Source: Bryobacterales bacterium (lineage in GTDB: Bacteria; Acidobacteriota; Terriglobia; Bryobacterales; UBA6623). From it: a DNA stretch of 64,000 bases. Each line of letters begins with the position of its first letter. Position 1 is the first letter of the stretch. Made by a program: the position numbers and the translations under genes. The notes beneath the pieces are model-generated. The model was not told where the DNA came from. It saw only the letters and a program-made list of their open reading frames with translations, and ran no database searches. The stretch is taken from contig JAPOOG010000074.1 of assembly GCA_026713545.1 (NCBI GenBank), positions 1 to 64,000 on the forward strand. The letters are read 5' to 3'. Positions 19,767 to 29,195 of the stretch are shown piece after piece.

Positions 19767-19813
19767 CAAGGGATTGCAAGTCAACAAGGGATTGCAAGTC
19801 CAAATTGCAAGTC
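19767..19813. repeat. Direct repeats between tolB and pal
   Basis: Two exact 16-base copies of CAAGGGATTGCAAGTC lie at 19767-19782 and 19785-19800, with a third partial copy ATTGCAAGTC at 19804-19813. The period is 18 bases. They lie in the tolB-pal intergenic region, so they could be a binding site array for a regulator of pal or a slippage product. Confidence 0.7.
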
Positions 19814-19846
19814 CGTACGATCAGATTCTTCTGCCGGATCGCCCGG

Positions 19847-21226
19847 CTATCGAATGCCCCAGACCGGCATCTCGTTGCGCCCTCTCGACGTGAGCCGTTT
19901 GAGGTCGGAGCCGTCGGCGCGCATGGTCCAGATCTGGTTATCCCCAAGACGGTTGGAAGAGAACACGATGTGCGTGCCGCTCGGCGAGAAGTAGGGGTTC
20001 TCGTTGCGGCCTGCCCCGTACGTCAGTTGAACCAGCTTCTGCGTGGCCACATTCATTACGAAGATGTTGTAGTTGCCGGGTTCGAAACCGCGGGTCCAGG
20101 CAAACGCCACGTTCTCGCCCTGCGGGTCCCAGACGGCTTGCACCGCATCGCCGCCGCCCAGCGACAACATGCGGACATTCGCCCCGTCGATATCCATGAC
20201 GTAGACCTGCGGGAGGCCCGAGCGGCCCGAGGTGAACGCGACCTGCGTTCCGGTCTTGGGATTGATGGCCGGATCGACTTCCAGCCCGCGTGAATAGGAG
20301 ACCCGCCGAAAGTTCCGTCCGTCGAGGTCGGCCATGTAAATCTGCGAGCGGCCCGTAGCCGACGACGCGAATGCGATCTGCTGGCCGTTGGGGTGGAAGT
20401 TCGGTGTAGTGTTCAATGACGCTTTCTGGTTGTAGAACGTCAGCCGGCGGTTTGTTTCGAGCGAGTGCACGTAGATCGCCGGCAGCCCATCGACGTACGT
20501 GGTGAACGCGATGCGAGAGCCGTCCGGCGAGACGGCCGGGGTGATGCTGATGTTCTCGTATCGAGTAATCTGTTGCTCGTTTCTGCCGTCGTAGTCCATT
20601 CCCCAGATCTCTTTGTGTCCGGTGCGGTCCGATACGAAGTAGATGCGCGTACCGGCCAAGCCCATTCCGAGGCCCAGGTTCTGCGAGATGTCGCGGGCGA
20701 ACTCGTGTGCAAGCTGACGCGCTCCCGCGATGTCGAGACTGGAGAAATAGCGCTTTCCGAAGATGTGCGCGTTGCGCACTTCCTCGGCGGCGGCGTCGTA
20801 GAGATACCCCGAAAGGACCAGGCGCTCGCCGCTCTTGTCGAGCGAACCGAACGTCAGATAACGCGTGGTTGCCGGCGGGTCTGACCAACCGCGCAGCCAG
20901 AAGCCCTGCGCCCCCTTGTCGGCGGGCATGCGCTGGTCGGCCGACTTGAGATCCTCGGGACGCCGCGGCAGCGTTCGCGGATAGAGGCTCTTCGAGACCA
21001 TTTGGAATTGCGCCGAGCTTTCCAGGTCGTTCCACAACGTGTTGTTGAAAGCGGAGATTTCCCGGGACAAATCGCCCGGTCCCGGCATGTCCGGAACCGC
21101 GATACGCGGTGCTTGCATATCTTCGGTGATGATGCCTCGAAGGTCAGGCCGCTGCCCAAGCAGTGCCCAGGCCGACAACAACGAACAAAGAAAAAATACG
21201 GTGATTTGGGAGATTTTTTGTTTCAT
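19847..21226 (-). CDS. tolB: Tol-Pal system periplasmic protein TolB
   Basis: A 459-residue protein with a signal peptide (FFLCSLLSAWALLGQ). It has an N-terminal TolB_N domain (about 35-180, with FNNTLWNDLESSAQFQMVSK) and a C-terminal propeller of PD40 blades (VSPDGSRIAFTT, FHPNGQQIAFAS, FSPSGTHIVFSSNR). TolB shuttles between Pal and the inner-membrane Tol complex during envelope constriction. The start at 21226 overlaps the stop of the upstream TonB-type gene (ATGA), which supports it over a longer frame. Confidence 0.95.
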   Translation of the reverse strand: MKQKISQITVFFLCSLLSAWALLGQRPDLRGIITEDMQAPRIAVPDMPGPGDLSREISAFNNTLWNDLESSAQFQMVSKSLYPRTLPRRPEDLKSADQRMPADKGAQGFWLRGWSDPPATTRYLTFGSLDKSGERLVLSGYLYDAAAEEVRNAHIFGKRYFSSLDIAGARQLAHEFARDISQNLGLGMGLAGTRIYFVSDRTGHKEIWGMDYDGRNEQQITRYENISITPAVSPDGSRIAFTTYVDGLPAIYVHSLETNRRLTFYNQKASLNTTPNFHPNGQQIAFASSATGRSQIYMADLDGRNFRRVSYSRGLEVDPAINPKTGTQVAFTSGRSGLPQVYVMDIDGANVRMLSLGGGDAVQAVWDPQGENVAFAWTRGFEPGNYNIFVMNVATQKLVQLTYGAGRNENPYFSPSGTHIVFSSNRLGDNQIWTMRADGSDLKRLTSRGRNEMPVWGIR

Positions 21227-22014
21227 CGCACTTGAAACCACATTTCGACTCGGATGGAACGCCTCGGTAGCCCCCGCGGTAGCGGTTGAAATGGATTCGT
21301 ATTCATGACCGCTCGAAACGCTGATGTGTCCAGCGAGCGGTTTCCGCTTGTTCTGCCAACTCGGATATCGCGAATGGTGCCATTGCTCAGGATCGAGAAA
21401 CTCATCACGACCGGTTTGGAACTCGTGCCCCGTGATTGCCCCAGTGATGTTCGCCACTCCTGGGCCAGGCGGCGCTGCAAGGCGTCGGCGTACCACCCGA
21501 ACCGGGCGCCGAACGGACTGCCCTTGCCGAAGCCGACGCCTCCTCCTCCGCTTTGCTGTCGCCTGCCGGTGTAGATCGGAGAGCTGACCGCGGCCCCCGT
21601 CGACGACGCCAACTGGTTTTTCCGGGGCGGTTCTTGATACTTCTGCTGGTTGCCGGCCTGGTGTTTGCGCCGCTTGCGTTCCTTCTCGATCGGCACGGCA
21701 TCGGGTTCCGGTTCGGCAGGCTCCGGTTCCGCCCTGGGTTGAGGCGGCTCGGGAATCGACGGCACGTTGTGCTGCACGGGATTCGCAACGGGATTTTCTC
21801 TTTGCGCTCGAGGCCGAGGCAGAGGGATGCCGTCGATCGGATTGACGACGACGGCCCCTCCGGGGTTTTCACTGGGATCGCCCAATGAAAAAGGCGCGTC
21901 GAACAGAGACCAGACCATCGTGGTTGCGAAGAGCGCCACGTGGCAGCTAGCCGAAAGCATCAGCGGCTTGCGCAACGGTTCGGTTTGCTCCAGAGGATCG
22001 ATGCGGGTGCTCAT
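21223..22014 (-). CDS. TolA analogue with TonB-type C-terminal domain
   Basis: A 263-residue protein with one N-terminal membrane helix (about 18-38) and a proline/acid-rich periplasmic linker (60-150). The C-terminal TonB/TolA domain (about 175-263) includes FSILSNGTIRDIRVGRTSGN and SIRVEMWFQVR. By position between tolR and tolB it should bridge the inner-membrane motor to TolB/Pal, the job of TolA. It lacks the long alanine-rich helical domain of enterobacterial TolA. It overlaps tolR and tolB by 4 bases each. Confidence 0.88.
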   Translation of the reverse strand: MSTRIDPLEQTEPLRKPLMLSASCHVALFATTMVWSLFDAPFSLGDPSENPGGAVVVNPIDGIPLPRPRAQRENPVANPVQHNVPSIPEPPQPRAEPEPAEPEPDAVPIEKERKRRKHQAGNQQKYQEPPRKNQLASSTGAAVSSPIYTGRRQQSGGGGVGFGKGSPFGARFGWYADALQRRLAQEWRTSLGQSRGTSSKPVVMSFSILSNGTIRDIRVGRTSGNRSLDTSAFRAVMNTNPFQPLPRGLPRRSIRVEMWFQVR

Positions 22015-22433
22015 CTCTTCCTTCGCGGATTCCGCTCCAGAGGCTTGGTGACCATATTGACCACGACTTTACTGGCGCCGCATTCGGCGACAACCTGGGC
22101 TACGACTTCCCAGGGGGTCTCCTTGTGGGCCCGCACATAGACGCCGGGACCTTTCTCGCCCTGCCGTTCCTTGATGCGCGGCGCGATGTCGTAGACGCTG
22201 ATCGGTTCGGTGTTCAGGTACAGTTGGCCGTCGGAGGTGATGTTGACGAAATCATAGTCCTCGCTGGTGCTGGCGACCTCGCGCGTGCGCGGCACGTCGA
22301 TCTCGAGGCCGAACTCCACCACTCCTGCCGTGATCATGAAAATGATCAGCAGGACCAACACCACGTCCACGAACGGCGTGATGTTGATGTCAGCTATGGA
22401 CTCTTCCTGTCTGTTCCGGTTCGAAAACGCCAT
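22011..22433 (-). CDS. tolR: ExbD/TolR biopolymer transport protein
   Basis: A 140-residue protein with the diagnostic ADINITPFVDVVLVLLIIFM helix. The conserved Asp in PFVDV is the proton-path residue, and a periplasmic domain follows. It pairs with TolQ to harness proton motive force. Its start lies 44 bases inside the 3' end of tolQ; this start is required because the hydrophobic helix begins at residue 14 and no later start would keep it. Confidence 0.94.
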   Translation of the reverse strand: MAFSNRNRQEESIADINITPFVDVVLVLLIIFMITAGVVEFGLEIDVPRTREVASTSEDYDFVNITSDGQLYLNTEPISVYDIAPRIKERQGEKGPGVYVRAHKETPWEVVAQVVAECGASKVVVNMVTKPLERNPRRKR

Positions 22434-23202
22434 CTGCTTCTCCGTAGCTGCGCTCTGCGAGGTTGTAAAACTCGAGCCCGAAGTCCTCCATGTGGGCGCG
22501 CATTTCGCGGATGCGTTGCGAGAACATGTTGAAGAAGATCAGCGCCGGGATCGCCGCGAACAGCCCGAACGCCGTGGCGACCAGGGCCTCCGCGATACCG
22601 GGGGCCACCGCTCGCAACGTGGCTCCGCCCGCTTCGCCTAATCCTCGAAAGGCTTCGAGAACGCCCCACACGGTTCCGAAGAGCCCGATGAAGGGCGTCG
22701 CCGACGCCGTCGTGGCGAGCCATCCCATGTTCTTTTGGAGATGCGTTACTTCTTCGTTGATGCCGAGTTGCAGGCAGCGCTCCAGCGCGCCGCCGTTGCG
22801 AAGCCGTCCGAGGTGGTTGACCTGCCGGGCGACTTCTTCGTAGCCAAACTCGAACACCGTAACCAGTGGCGCCGGACGGTATTGTTCGCTCGCTGCGCTC
22901 AGCTCCGCGAGTCGGCCGACGCGCCGAAAGGTCTTCAGGAAATTGAGGTCATTGCGCCGCGATGCTTTCAGCAAGCTGTGCTTGGAAAAGGCGATCGCCC
23001 AGGAAGCGACCGAGAAAGCGAGCAGCACCGTCAGGACCACCATCGCGAGCGGCGATCCCGAGAGGATCAGCTCGAGAAAGCCGCTCTGCTCCAGGGCGGC
23101 CGCATCCATCGCCGCCTCGATTTCTTGGGCAGCCTCCGGCAACTCGCTCGCGCCGGACGGGTCTACAGCTTGCAGTAGGAGGGCAAGGGTTGGTCGTATC
23201 AA
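22390..23202 (-). CDS. tolQ: TolQ/ExbB proton channel protein
   Basis: A 270-residue MotA/TolQ/ExbB protein with three membrane helices: about 48-70, then two in the C-terminal half (TPFIGLFGTVWGVLEAF and GIAEALVATAFGLFAAIPAL). The TATASATPFIGLFGTVWGV and ALVATAFGLFAAIPA motifs are typical. An N-terminal extension of about 40 residues, rich in Ala/Glu, precedes the first helix. It is the first gene of the Tol cluster (Q-R-A-B-Pal order), divergent from recN across 300 bases with no other recognisable feature. Confidence 0.93.
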   Translation of the reverse strand: MIRPTLALLLQAVDPSGASELPEAAQEIEAAMDAAALEQSGFLELILSGSPLAMVVLTVLLAFSVASWAIAFSKHSLLKASRRNDLNFLKTFRRVGRLAELSAASEQYRPAPLVTVFEFGYEEVARQVNHLGRLRNGGALERCLQLGINEEVTHLQKNMGWLATTASATPFIGLFGTVWGVLEAFRGLGEAGGATLRAVAPGIAEALVATAFGLFAAIPALIFFNMFSQRIREMRAHMEDFGLEFYNLAERSYGEADGVFEPEQTGRVHS

Positions 23203-23502
23203 GACGTCTCCTCAGACGGTCCAGCCGTCCAAAAATCGTAGCGGCAGACTCTCTGCTCGCCCGTCGCCGCCGGTACAACCGGACTTATCGTCGAAAGACA
23301 CAAGCCCGGCCTCCTCAATACCTGCGGCTAATCAGGGAACGCCTCGGAGTCACTTTGACGCGACTCAACATCCAAAATGTACCACATACTACACTACGTA
23401 CGTTGGTCTTTGGACGCCTGACCGCCGCCCGGCGGTTACATTTTTTCTGTGCGTCCGAGCCGCCGCCGCGCGGAACCTGGATCGAATCCGTCCCGTCCAC
23501 TG

Positions 23503-25212
23503 ATGCTGCTCGAACTCAACGCCGAGAACTACGCCGTCGTAGAGAAACTGCGCGTCCGTTTTCACCGCGGTCTCAATCTGCTGACGGGTGAAACGGGCAG
23601 CGGCAAATCGATCATCGTGGACGCGCTGTCGTTGCTGCTCGGCGCTCGCGCATCCAGCGACGTCATCCGCGCCGATAGCCGGCGGGCCCGCGTCGCGGGG
23701 GTGTTCGAAGTGGATCACGGCTTGACGGGGAATGGTTCACTGTCCCAGGCAGGGATTGAGCCGGAAGACGGCGAGCTGATCGTTGAGCGCGAGATTCTCG
23801 CAAACGGCAAGTCGCGCGCTTACGTGAACGGACGCGTGGTGACTCTGGGTGTTTTGCGGGAGCTTGCCGGTGCACTGGCCGACATCCACGGACAGCACGA
23901 GCAGCAGCGGCTTTTCTCGGCAAGGGCTCAGCTCGATATGCTCGACGCTTTTGCGGAAACCGCCCCGCAGTTGGCGGAAGTCGCTGAAGTCTATCGAGAG
24001 TGGCGCGCGGCGGCGGACCGTCTGCGCGAGCTGCGCAACAACGAACAGGAGCGACTGCGCTTGCTCGATCTCTACCGCTTCCAGCACAGCGAGATCGCCG
24101 AAGCGAAATTGGATGCGAGCGAATGGCGGGCGCTGACACGCGAACGCGACGTGTTGAGTAATATCGAGCGCGTTCTGGAAAGCGCCGCGCGGGCCTATGA
24201 CGCTCTCTATGATGCCGAGGACTCGGCGACGGCGCAGCTTGCCGCGGCGCAGCGTGACGTCGAAGAGCTGTCCCGGTTCGACACGGAAGCGGCTGCTTGG
24301 CGGTCGCCGCTGGAGAGCGCTCGCGCCTGTGTGGACGATGTGGCCCTTGATCTCCGCTCGTATCGGGACCGGTTTGAGCCGGACCCCCGGAGGCTGGGGG
24401 AGATCGAGGACCGGCTGGCGCTGATCGAAAGACTGTGCCGCAAGTACGGGCCGACGCTGCCCGAAGTGATCGCCTACGGACAGGAAGTCGAGCGGCGTCT
24501 CGCCGACCTGGAATCCGGCGACGAGCAGATCGAGCGGATCGAGGCGGTTCAAGCTGAGTCGGCAACCCGTTACGCGGCCCGAGCGGCCGCTCTCTCGAAG
24601 AAAAGGCAACAAGCGAGCAAGCGGCTGAGCAAGCTCGTCGAAAAAGAGCTGGTTTCGTTGGCGATGGAGAAGGCTGTTTTTCAGGTGGATTTCGGGCCGC
24701 CTGACGACGCGCCTTGGGCGCCGTCGGGCATCGACAAGGTGCGCTTCTTGATTTCCACCAATCGCGGTCACCCGCCCCGTCCGCTGGCCGATGTGGCCTC
24801 GGGCGGAGAGCTGTCACGGATCGCTTTGGCTCTCAAGACGTGTCTTGTTCCGACGCTTCCCGTGAAAGGAACCGCCATCCCCCGCACGCTGGTATTCGAT
24901 GAGATCGACAGTGGGATCGGTGGACGCGTGGCGGAATCCGTCGGACGGCGTCTCCACGATCTGGCGCGCAGCCATCAGGTTCTTTGTGTGACGCACCTGC
25001 CGCAGGTCGCTGGCTTTGCCGACGCCCACTATCATGTCCAGAAGCGCGAAGGGACGACGACGGCATTCGCGACGCTCTCGGAGTTGTCGGAACCGGAACG
25101 GGTCGCTGAGTTGGCCCGGATGTTATCCGGCGAAAACGTAACGGCTTCCGCCGTCGATCACGCCCAGGAAATGTTGAAGGCCCAACGACGCAAAGCGGCG
25201 CAAGCAGGTTAG
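23503..25212 (+). CDS. recN: DNA repair protein RecN
   Basis: A 569-residue SMC-like ATPase acting early in double-strand break repair. Walker A is GETGSGKS (29-36), the two coiled-coil arms span about 160-370, the ABC signature is ASGGELSRIALALK and Walker B is LVFDEIDSGIGG. ATG 23503 fits the family start MLLELNAENYAVVEKL. The last three bases (TAG, 25210-25212) are the first three bases of repeat A5. Confidence 0.96.
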   Translation: MLLELNAENYAVVEKLRVRFHRGLNLLTGETGSGKSIIVDALSLLLGARASSDVIRADSRRARVAGVFEVDHGLTGNGSLSQAGIEPEDGELIVEREILANGKSRAYVNGRVVTLGVLRELAGALADIHGQHEQQRLFSARAQLDMLDAFAETAPQLAEVAEVYREWRAAADRLRELRNNEQERLRLLDLYRFQHSEIAEAKLDASEWRALTRERDVLSNIERVLESAARAYDALYDAEDSATAQLAAAQRDVEELSRFDTEAAAWRSPLESARACVDDVALDLRSYRDRFEPDPRRLGEIEDRLALIERLCRKYGPTLPEVIAYGQEVERRLADLESGDEQIERIEAVQAESATRYAARAAALSKKRQQASKRLSKLVEKELVSLAMEKAVFQVDFGPPDDAPWAPSGIDKVRFLISTNRGHPPRPLADVASGGELSRIALALKTCLVPTLPVKGTAIPRTLVFDEIDSGIGGRVAESVGRRLHDLARSHQVLCVTHLPQVAGFADAHYHVQKREGTTTAFATLSELSEPERVAELARMLSGENVTASAVDHAQEMLKAQRRKAAQAG

Positions 25213-25392
25213 CCTGCATGTCTCACCACGTGGCGAGGCGAAGTGCGTGAGAGGGCCGTCAGGACAAGGCGCGAGCCGCTTGGCGAGCGCAGGCGTACTT
25301 GACAGTACGTCGAGCACGGCAAGCAAGTGCAACGAAGTCATGGCGGTCGTATCGCGTGCTTCGGCCGTCGGGTGGTGAGAAATGCAGGCTAG
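25210..25392 (+). repeat. Family A repeat, long form with type I interior (copy A5)
   Basis: A 183-bp element starting TAGCCTGCATGTCTCACCAC and ending GGTGAGAAATGCAGGCTA-like. Its first three bases are the recN stop codon. The interior (GGCGAGGCGAAGTGCGTGAG, then the AAGTCATGGCGGTCGTATCG block) is shared with the copies at 48495 and 63714 and, inverted, at 6614. Confidence 0.9.
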
Positions 25393-25449
25393 TTCTTGAT
25401 CGCAGAGCCGCGCCTCATGTGAGGCCGGAAGGAAAATCCCGTAAAGGCC

Positions 25450-26220
25450 ATGCCGGTAATGGATCTGCCCTACCTCATCGCAACCGCCCGCGAGGCGGGA
25501 CGAGCCATCCTCGAAGTCTACGAGACCGATTTTCAGGTCGAGCGGAAGAGTGACGCCTCCCCGATTACCGAAGCGGACCTCCGCGCTCATCGAGTGATTA
25601 CCGATCGTCTCCGCGAACGCTATCCGGACATCCCGATTCTCTCCGAGGAGAGCACCGAGCAAGTTCCCTACGACGTCCGGCGGAAATGGACTCGGTTCTG
25701 GCTCGTCGATCCGCTGGACGGCACCAAGGGGTTCGTGAAGCGCGACGGTGGGTTCACCGTGAATATTGCCCTGGTGAAGAACGAGCGGCCTACTTTGGGC
25801 GTGATCTATGTGCCGGTGTTGGACCGGCTCTATCACGGTGTTGACGGCCAGGGCGCTTGGAAGACGGAGGGTGGCGTGCGGACGGTTCTTCCCGTTCCTC
25901 GCGTTGTGGAAGGTGACGGCGTCGTGATCGCCGGAAGCCGCTTCCATCCGACGCCGGAGATGGACGCCTTCCTCGAGGAGCAGCGGTCCGAGCACGGCCG
26001 GGTCGAATTCATGGCGATGGGCAGTTCCTTGAAGTTCTGCCTCGTGGCGGAAGGCGTGGCCGACCTGTACCCTCGATTCGGTCCGACGATGGAGTGGGAC
26101 ACGGGCGCGGGCCACGCCATTGCCAACGCCGCCGGCCGCAAAGTGATTCGGTTGGGGTCGGAAGAGGAGCTGCGCTACAACAAGCCGGACCTGCACAATC
26201 CGGGTTTTATCGTGCGCTGA
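25450..26220 (+). CDS. cysQ: 3'(2'),5'-bisphosphate nucleotidase
   Basis: A 256-residue member of the inositol monophosphatase superfamily. Metal and catalytic motifs are SDASPITEAD (34-43), EES (66-68), DPLDGTKGF (87-95) and WDTGAGHAI in the C-terminal part. CysQ hydrolyses 3'-phosphoadenosine 5'-phosphate to AMP, removing a product of sulfate assimilation or sulfotransfer. No sulfate-assimilation gene adjoins it. Start is 25450 or the second ATG at 25459. Confidence 0.9.
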   Translation: MPVMDLPYLIATAREAGRAILEVYETDFQVERKSDASPITEADLRAHRVITDRLRERYPDIPILSEESTEQVPYDVRRKWTRFWLVDPLDGTKGFVKRDGGFTVNIALVKNERPTLGVIYVPVLDRLYHGVDGQGAWKTEGGVRTVLPVPRVVEGDGVVIAGSRFHPTPEMDAFLEEQRSEHGRVEFMAMGSSLKFCLVAEGVADLYPRFGPTMEWDTGAGHAIANAAGRKVIRLGSEEELRYNKPDLHNPGFIVR

Positions 26221-26287
26221 CCGCCTACCTGCGGAGCGATGGACTCCTCAGGTTTGCTTTCCGCCGGGATTGTCTAAGATACAGCAT

Positions 26288-28282
26288 ATGCTCACCCGCC
26301 TCTTGCTTCTTGCTCTCTTGCATCTGTCACTCTCGTGGGGCCAAGCCATCAGTTCCTGGACTCCCCAGGACGCCATGACCGTCGACACGATCGGCGAGGT
26401 CGTGCCGTCGCCCGACGGAAGTTGGGTTGCCTTCACGCGGACGCAAGCCGTGATGGAGGAAGAGAAGAGTGAGATGTTGACGCAGATTCATCTCGCCCGC
26501 CACGACGAATCGCGGGGTTTCCCACTGACGGCGGGTAAAAAGAGCGCCGATTCTCCGGCATTCTCGCCGGACCATCGGTTCGTCTACTTTCGGTCCAGCC
26601 GCTCGGGGAGAGCGAATCTGTGGCGCATTCCCGTCGCCGGGGGCGAGGCCGTGCGGCTCACGGACTGGGACGGCTCCATCGGCGGATTCCGCGTTTCGCC
26701 TGATGGGCGCTGGCTCGCTTTCAGTGGACGCGGGAAAGACCGCGAGATCGAGAAAGCCAAGAAGCAAAAGCTTGACTTCAGGATCGTCGGCGAAAAGCCC
26801 GGCAACCTTGGGCTGTGGATGGTCAGTGCCGATCCCGAAAAGAAAGGGCAAGAGCCCCTCGAAATACTGACCGCAGACAACCACGTCGCTGCCTTCGAGT
26901 GGTCGCCCGACTCGGAGAGGATCGTCTTCGAGCATTGGCCCCGCAACGAGCCCGACTACTGGCTGCAGGCGGACATCTCCGAGGTTGAGACCGAGGGCGC
27001 CGCTGTACGGAAGCTCGCCGCCGGCGCCCTGTCGGAACGCTCTCCGAAATACTCCCCCGACGGCAAGCTGCTTGCCTTCGTTCGAAGCAGCGTGCCCAGT
27101 AACTGGGCCAGTGACGGACGCCTGGTCGTCAAGGACCTCTCATCCGGCCAAGACCGCATCCTCGCTCTGACCCAGGACGAGTTCGGGCGCGGCTCGAATC
27201 TTCTCGGGTTTGGATCGGATTCGGATCGTGTTTTCTTTACCGAGACTCGGGGAACTCGCAATGTGCTGGTTGCGCTCACCTTCGATGGCGAACCGCGGGA
27301 ACTCGGATTCCCTGAGCAGGGCACGCTGTCTTTCTATGGCCGCGGCGCCCGGCTCAATGCCGCGGGCACGCACATCGGAGCTGCCGTTGAAAGCTCCGGT
27401 CGAGCTGTCGAGGCCTATGTGCTTGCACTGGGCGGGAAGGCGTTGCAAGCAAGCGATGTCCATGCCTCGTTGCGTTCACACGCTTTTGCCCGCACCGAGG
27501 TCATTCGCTGGAAGTCGAAAGACGGCCGCGAGATCGAGGGCCTGCTGACGTATCCGCTGGGTTACCGGGAAGGCAAGCGAGCGCCCCTCGTTCTGGTGAT
27601 TCACGGCGGGCCTTTGGGCGTGTTCACCGAGACATTTATCGGCGCGCGCAGCCGCTACCCGCTCGCTTCTTTCGCGGCGGAAGGCTACGCCGTCCTGCGG
27701 CCGAACCCGCGTGGCTCCTCGGGCTATGGGTTGGAGTTCCGCAAGGCCAACTCCGAAGACTGGGGCGGCGGCGACTACGAAGACATCATGTCGGGCGTCG
27801 ATCACGTCATCGAGATGGGCGTCGCCGACCCGGACCGTATGGCGGTCATGGGTTGGAGCTACGGCGGGTTCATGACGAGTTGGGTGATCGGCCAGACAGA
27901 CCGCTTCAAGGCGGCCTGCGTCGGAGCGGCCGTAACGAACCTCTGGAGCTTCGCCGGCACCTCCGACATCCTTGACTTCCTGCCGAGCTATTTCAACGGC
28001 GAGCCTTGGGAGAACTTCGAGGCCTATCGCAAGAACTCACCGATGAGCTACGTGCAGAACGTCAGCACGCCGACTCTCGTGCTTCACGGCGAGCAGGATG
28101 TTCGGGTGCCGATCTCGCAGGGATACGAGTATTACAACGCTCTGCAACGCCTCGGCGTGAAGGCCAGGATGGTCGTCTACCCGCGCACCCCCCACGGTCC
28201 CCGCGAACCCAAATTCGTGCTGGATTTGGCCAAGCGGCACATGGGGTGGGTGGAAGAGCACTTGAGGCCCGCCCGGAAGTAG
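26288..28282 (+). CDS. Exported S9-family prolyl oligopeptidase
   Basis: A 664-residue protein with signal peptide LLLLALLHLSLSWGQA. An N-terminal PD40 propeller (about 40-390) is followed by an alpha/beta-hydrolase peptidase domain. The nucleophile is Ser524 in GWSYGG, with Asp604 in HGEQDVRVP and His636 in TPHGP completing the triad. It should cleave peptides in the periplasm or outside, with the propeller acting as a size filter. ATG 26288 gives a clean signal peptide; an in-frame TTG 18 bases upstream is less likely. Confidence 0.92.
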   Translation: MLTRLLLLALLHLSLSWGQAISSWTPQDAMTVDTIGEVVPSPDGSWVAFTRTQAVMEEEKSEMLTQIHLARHDESRGFPLTAGKKSADSPAFSPDHRFVYFRSSRSGRANLWRIPVAGGEAVRLTDWDGSIGGFRVSPDGRWLAFSGRGKDREIEKAKKQKLDFRIVGEKPGNLGLWMVSADPEKKGQEPLEILTADNHVAAFEWSPDSERIVFEHWPRNEPDYWLQADISEVETEGAAVRKLAAGALSERSPKYSPDGKLLAFVRSSVPSNWASDGRLVVKDLSSGQDRILALTQDEFGRGSNLLGFGSDSDRVFFTETRGTRNVLVALTFDGEPRELGFPEQGTLSFYGRGARLNAAGTHIGAAVESSGRAVEAYVLALGGKALQASDVHASLRSHAFARTEVIRWKSKDGREIEGLLTYPLGYREGKRAPLVLVIHGGPLGVFTETFIGARSRYPLASFAAEGYAVLRPNPRGSSGYGLEFRKANSEDWGGGDYEDIMSGVDHVIEMGVADPDRMAVMGWSYGGFMTSWVIGQTDRFKAACVGAAVTNLWSFAGTSDILDFLPSYFNGEPWENFEAYRKNSPMSYVQNVSTPTLVLHGEQDVRVPISQGYEYYNALQRLGVKARMVVYPRTPHGPREPKFVLDLAKRHMGWVEEHLRPARK

Positions 28283-28533
28283 CCGCGCACGGACGGAGAT
28301 CATGCTGAAGGCGGTAGCCCGTCGCCGCCCGCGAAACACCGCTGACGCATTCCGGGAGCGCTGTCGCGAAAGGATCGGGTGCGGCAGAGCGGAAACGCAG
28401 TGATCATCACCAGCTTGGACAATCCGACGGGCGGGTTCGCGCTGGCCGCGCTGAGATCCGCCCTGGGGAGAAAGGGTCTGTTCTCGCCGGTCCGCCGCCA
28501 TCGGGCAGTGGCAAGGTAGCCCGTTGTGCCCCT

Positions 28534-28559
28534 AACTTTTTCCTTCCGAACGCGTCTAA
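28534..28559 (+). promoter_or_regulatory. Candidate ECF-sigma autoregulatory promoter
   Basis: AACTT at 28534-28538 and CGTCTAA at 28553-28559 are spaced like the AACTT/GTCTAA elements recognised by many RpoE/SigW-type ECF sigma factors. The pair lies directly upstream of an ECF sigma gene, as expected for autoregulation. The preceding 250 bases (28283-28533) hold nothing else recognisable. Confidence 0.5.
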
Positions 28560-28580
28560 AGGTTATTGCAGGTAGCCAGA

Positions 28581-29195
28581 GTGGAAACAGTCAGCGTGGC
28601 GAACCAGCCGTGGCCCGAAGCGCTCAGCGAGAAGACTCTGATCCGGGCTGCCCAGCGGCAGGACCACGATGCCTTCGAGCAGCTTGTTCGGCGCTACGAC
28701 CGCAGCGTGCTGAGGGTGGCGCTGCATCTGCTGCGGTCTGAAGAAGACGCCCGCGACGCTTACCAGGAGATTTTCCTGCGGACCTATCGCAGTCTGAACA
28801 GCTTCCGGTTCCAGTGCAGCTTCCACACCTGGCTCTATCGGGTTGCCACGAATGTCTGTCTCGACTTCCTGCGCCGCAAGAGAGCGCACAGGGACCGATG
28901 GACGGCTGCAGGGACGAGCGCTGAAGGCCTCGGTCCCCTCGATACGGCGTCTGACGACAGGGCTTCAAGCAATCCGGACAGCCTCCTCGCCTGCCGCGAC
29001 ACCGCTGGGCGCATCGCCAAGGCGCTCGAACTGTTGACGCCGAAGGAGCGCATGGTTTTCGAGCTGAAGCACTACGAAGGTCTGCGGCTGCGGGTGATCG
29101 GCGACCGGCTCGCGATCAGTGAGGAAGCCGCGAAGAACGGTCTTTTCCGGGCGCACCGGAAACTGAGGGCGGCATTGAAGGACGTGCCACGATGA
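28581..29195 (+). CDS. ECF-type RNA polymerase sigma factor (RpoE-like)
   Basis: About 204 residues. Region 2 includes FEQLVRRYDRSVLRVALHLL and EDARDAYQEIFLRTYRSL, ending in FHTWLYRVATNVCLDFLRR. A variable linker follows, then region 4 LLTPKERMVFELKHYEGL with the helix-turn-helix AISEEAAKNGLFRAHRKLR. The start is uncertain: GTG 28581 has AGGTAG five bases upstream; TTG 28566 and GTG 28596 are alternatives. Its TGA overlaps the ATG of the anti-sigma gene, so the two are coupled and probably form a sigma/anti-sigma pair. Confidence 0.9.
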   Translation: METVSVANQPWPEALSEKTLIRAAQRQDHDAFEQLVRRYDRSVLRVALHLLRSEEDARDAYQEIFLRTYRSLNSFRFQCSFHTWLYRVATNVCLDFLRRKRAHRDRWTAAGTSAEGLGPLDTASDDRASSNPDSLLACRDTAGRIAKALELLTPKERMVFELKHYEGLRLRVIGDRLAISEEAAKNGLFRAHRKLRAALKDVPR

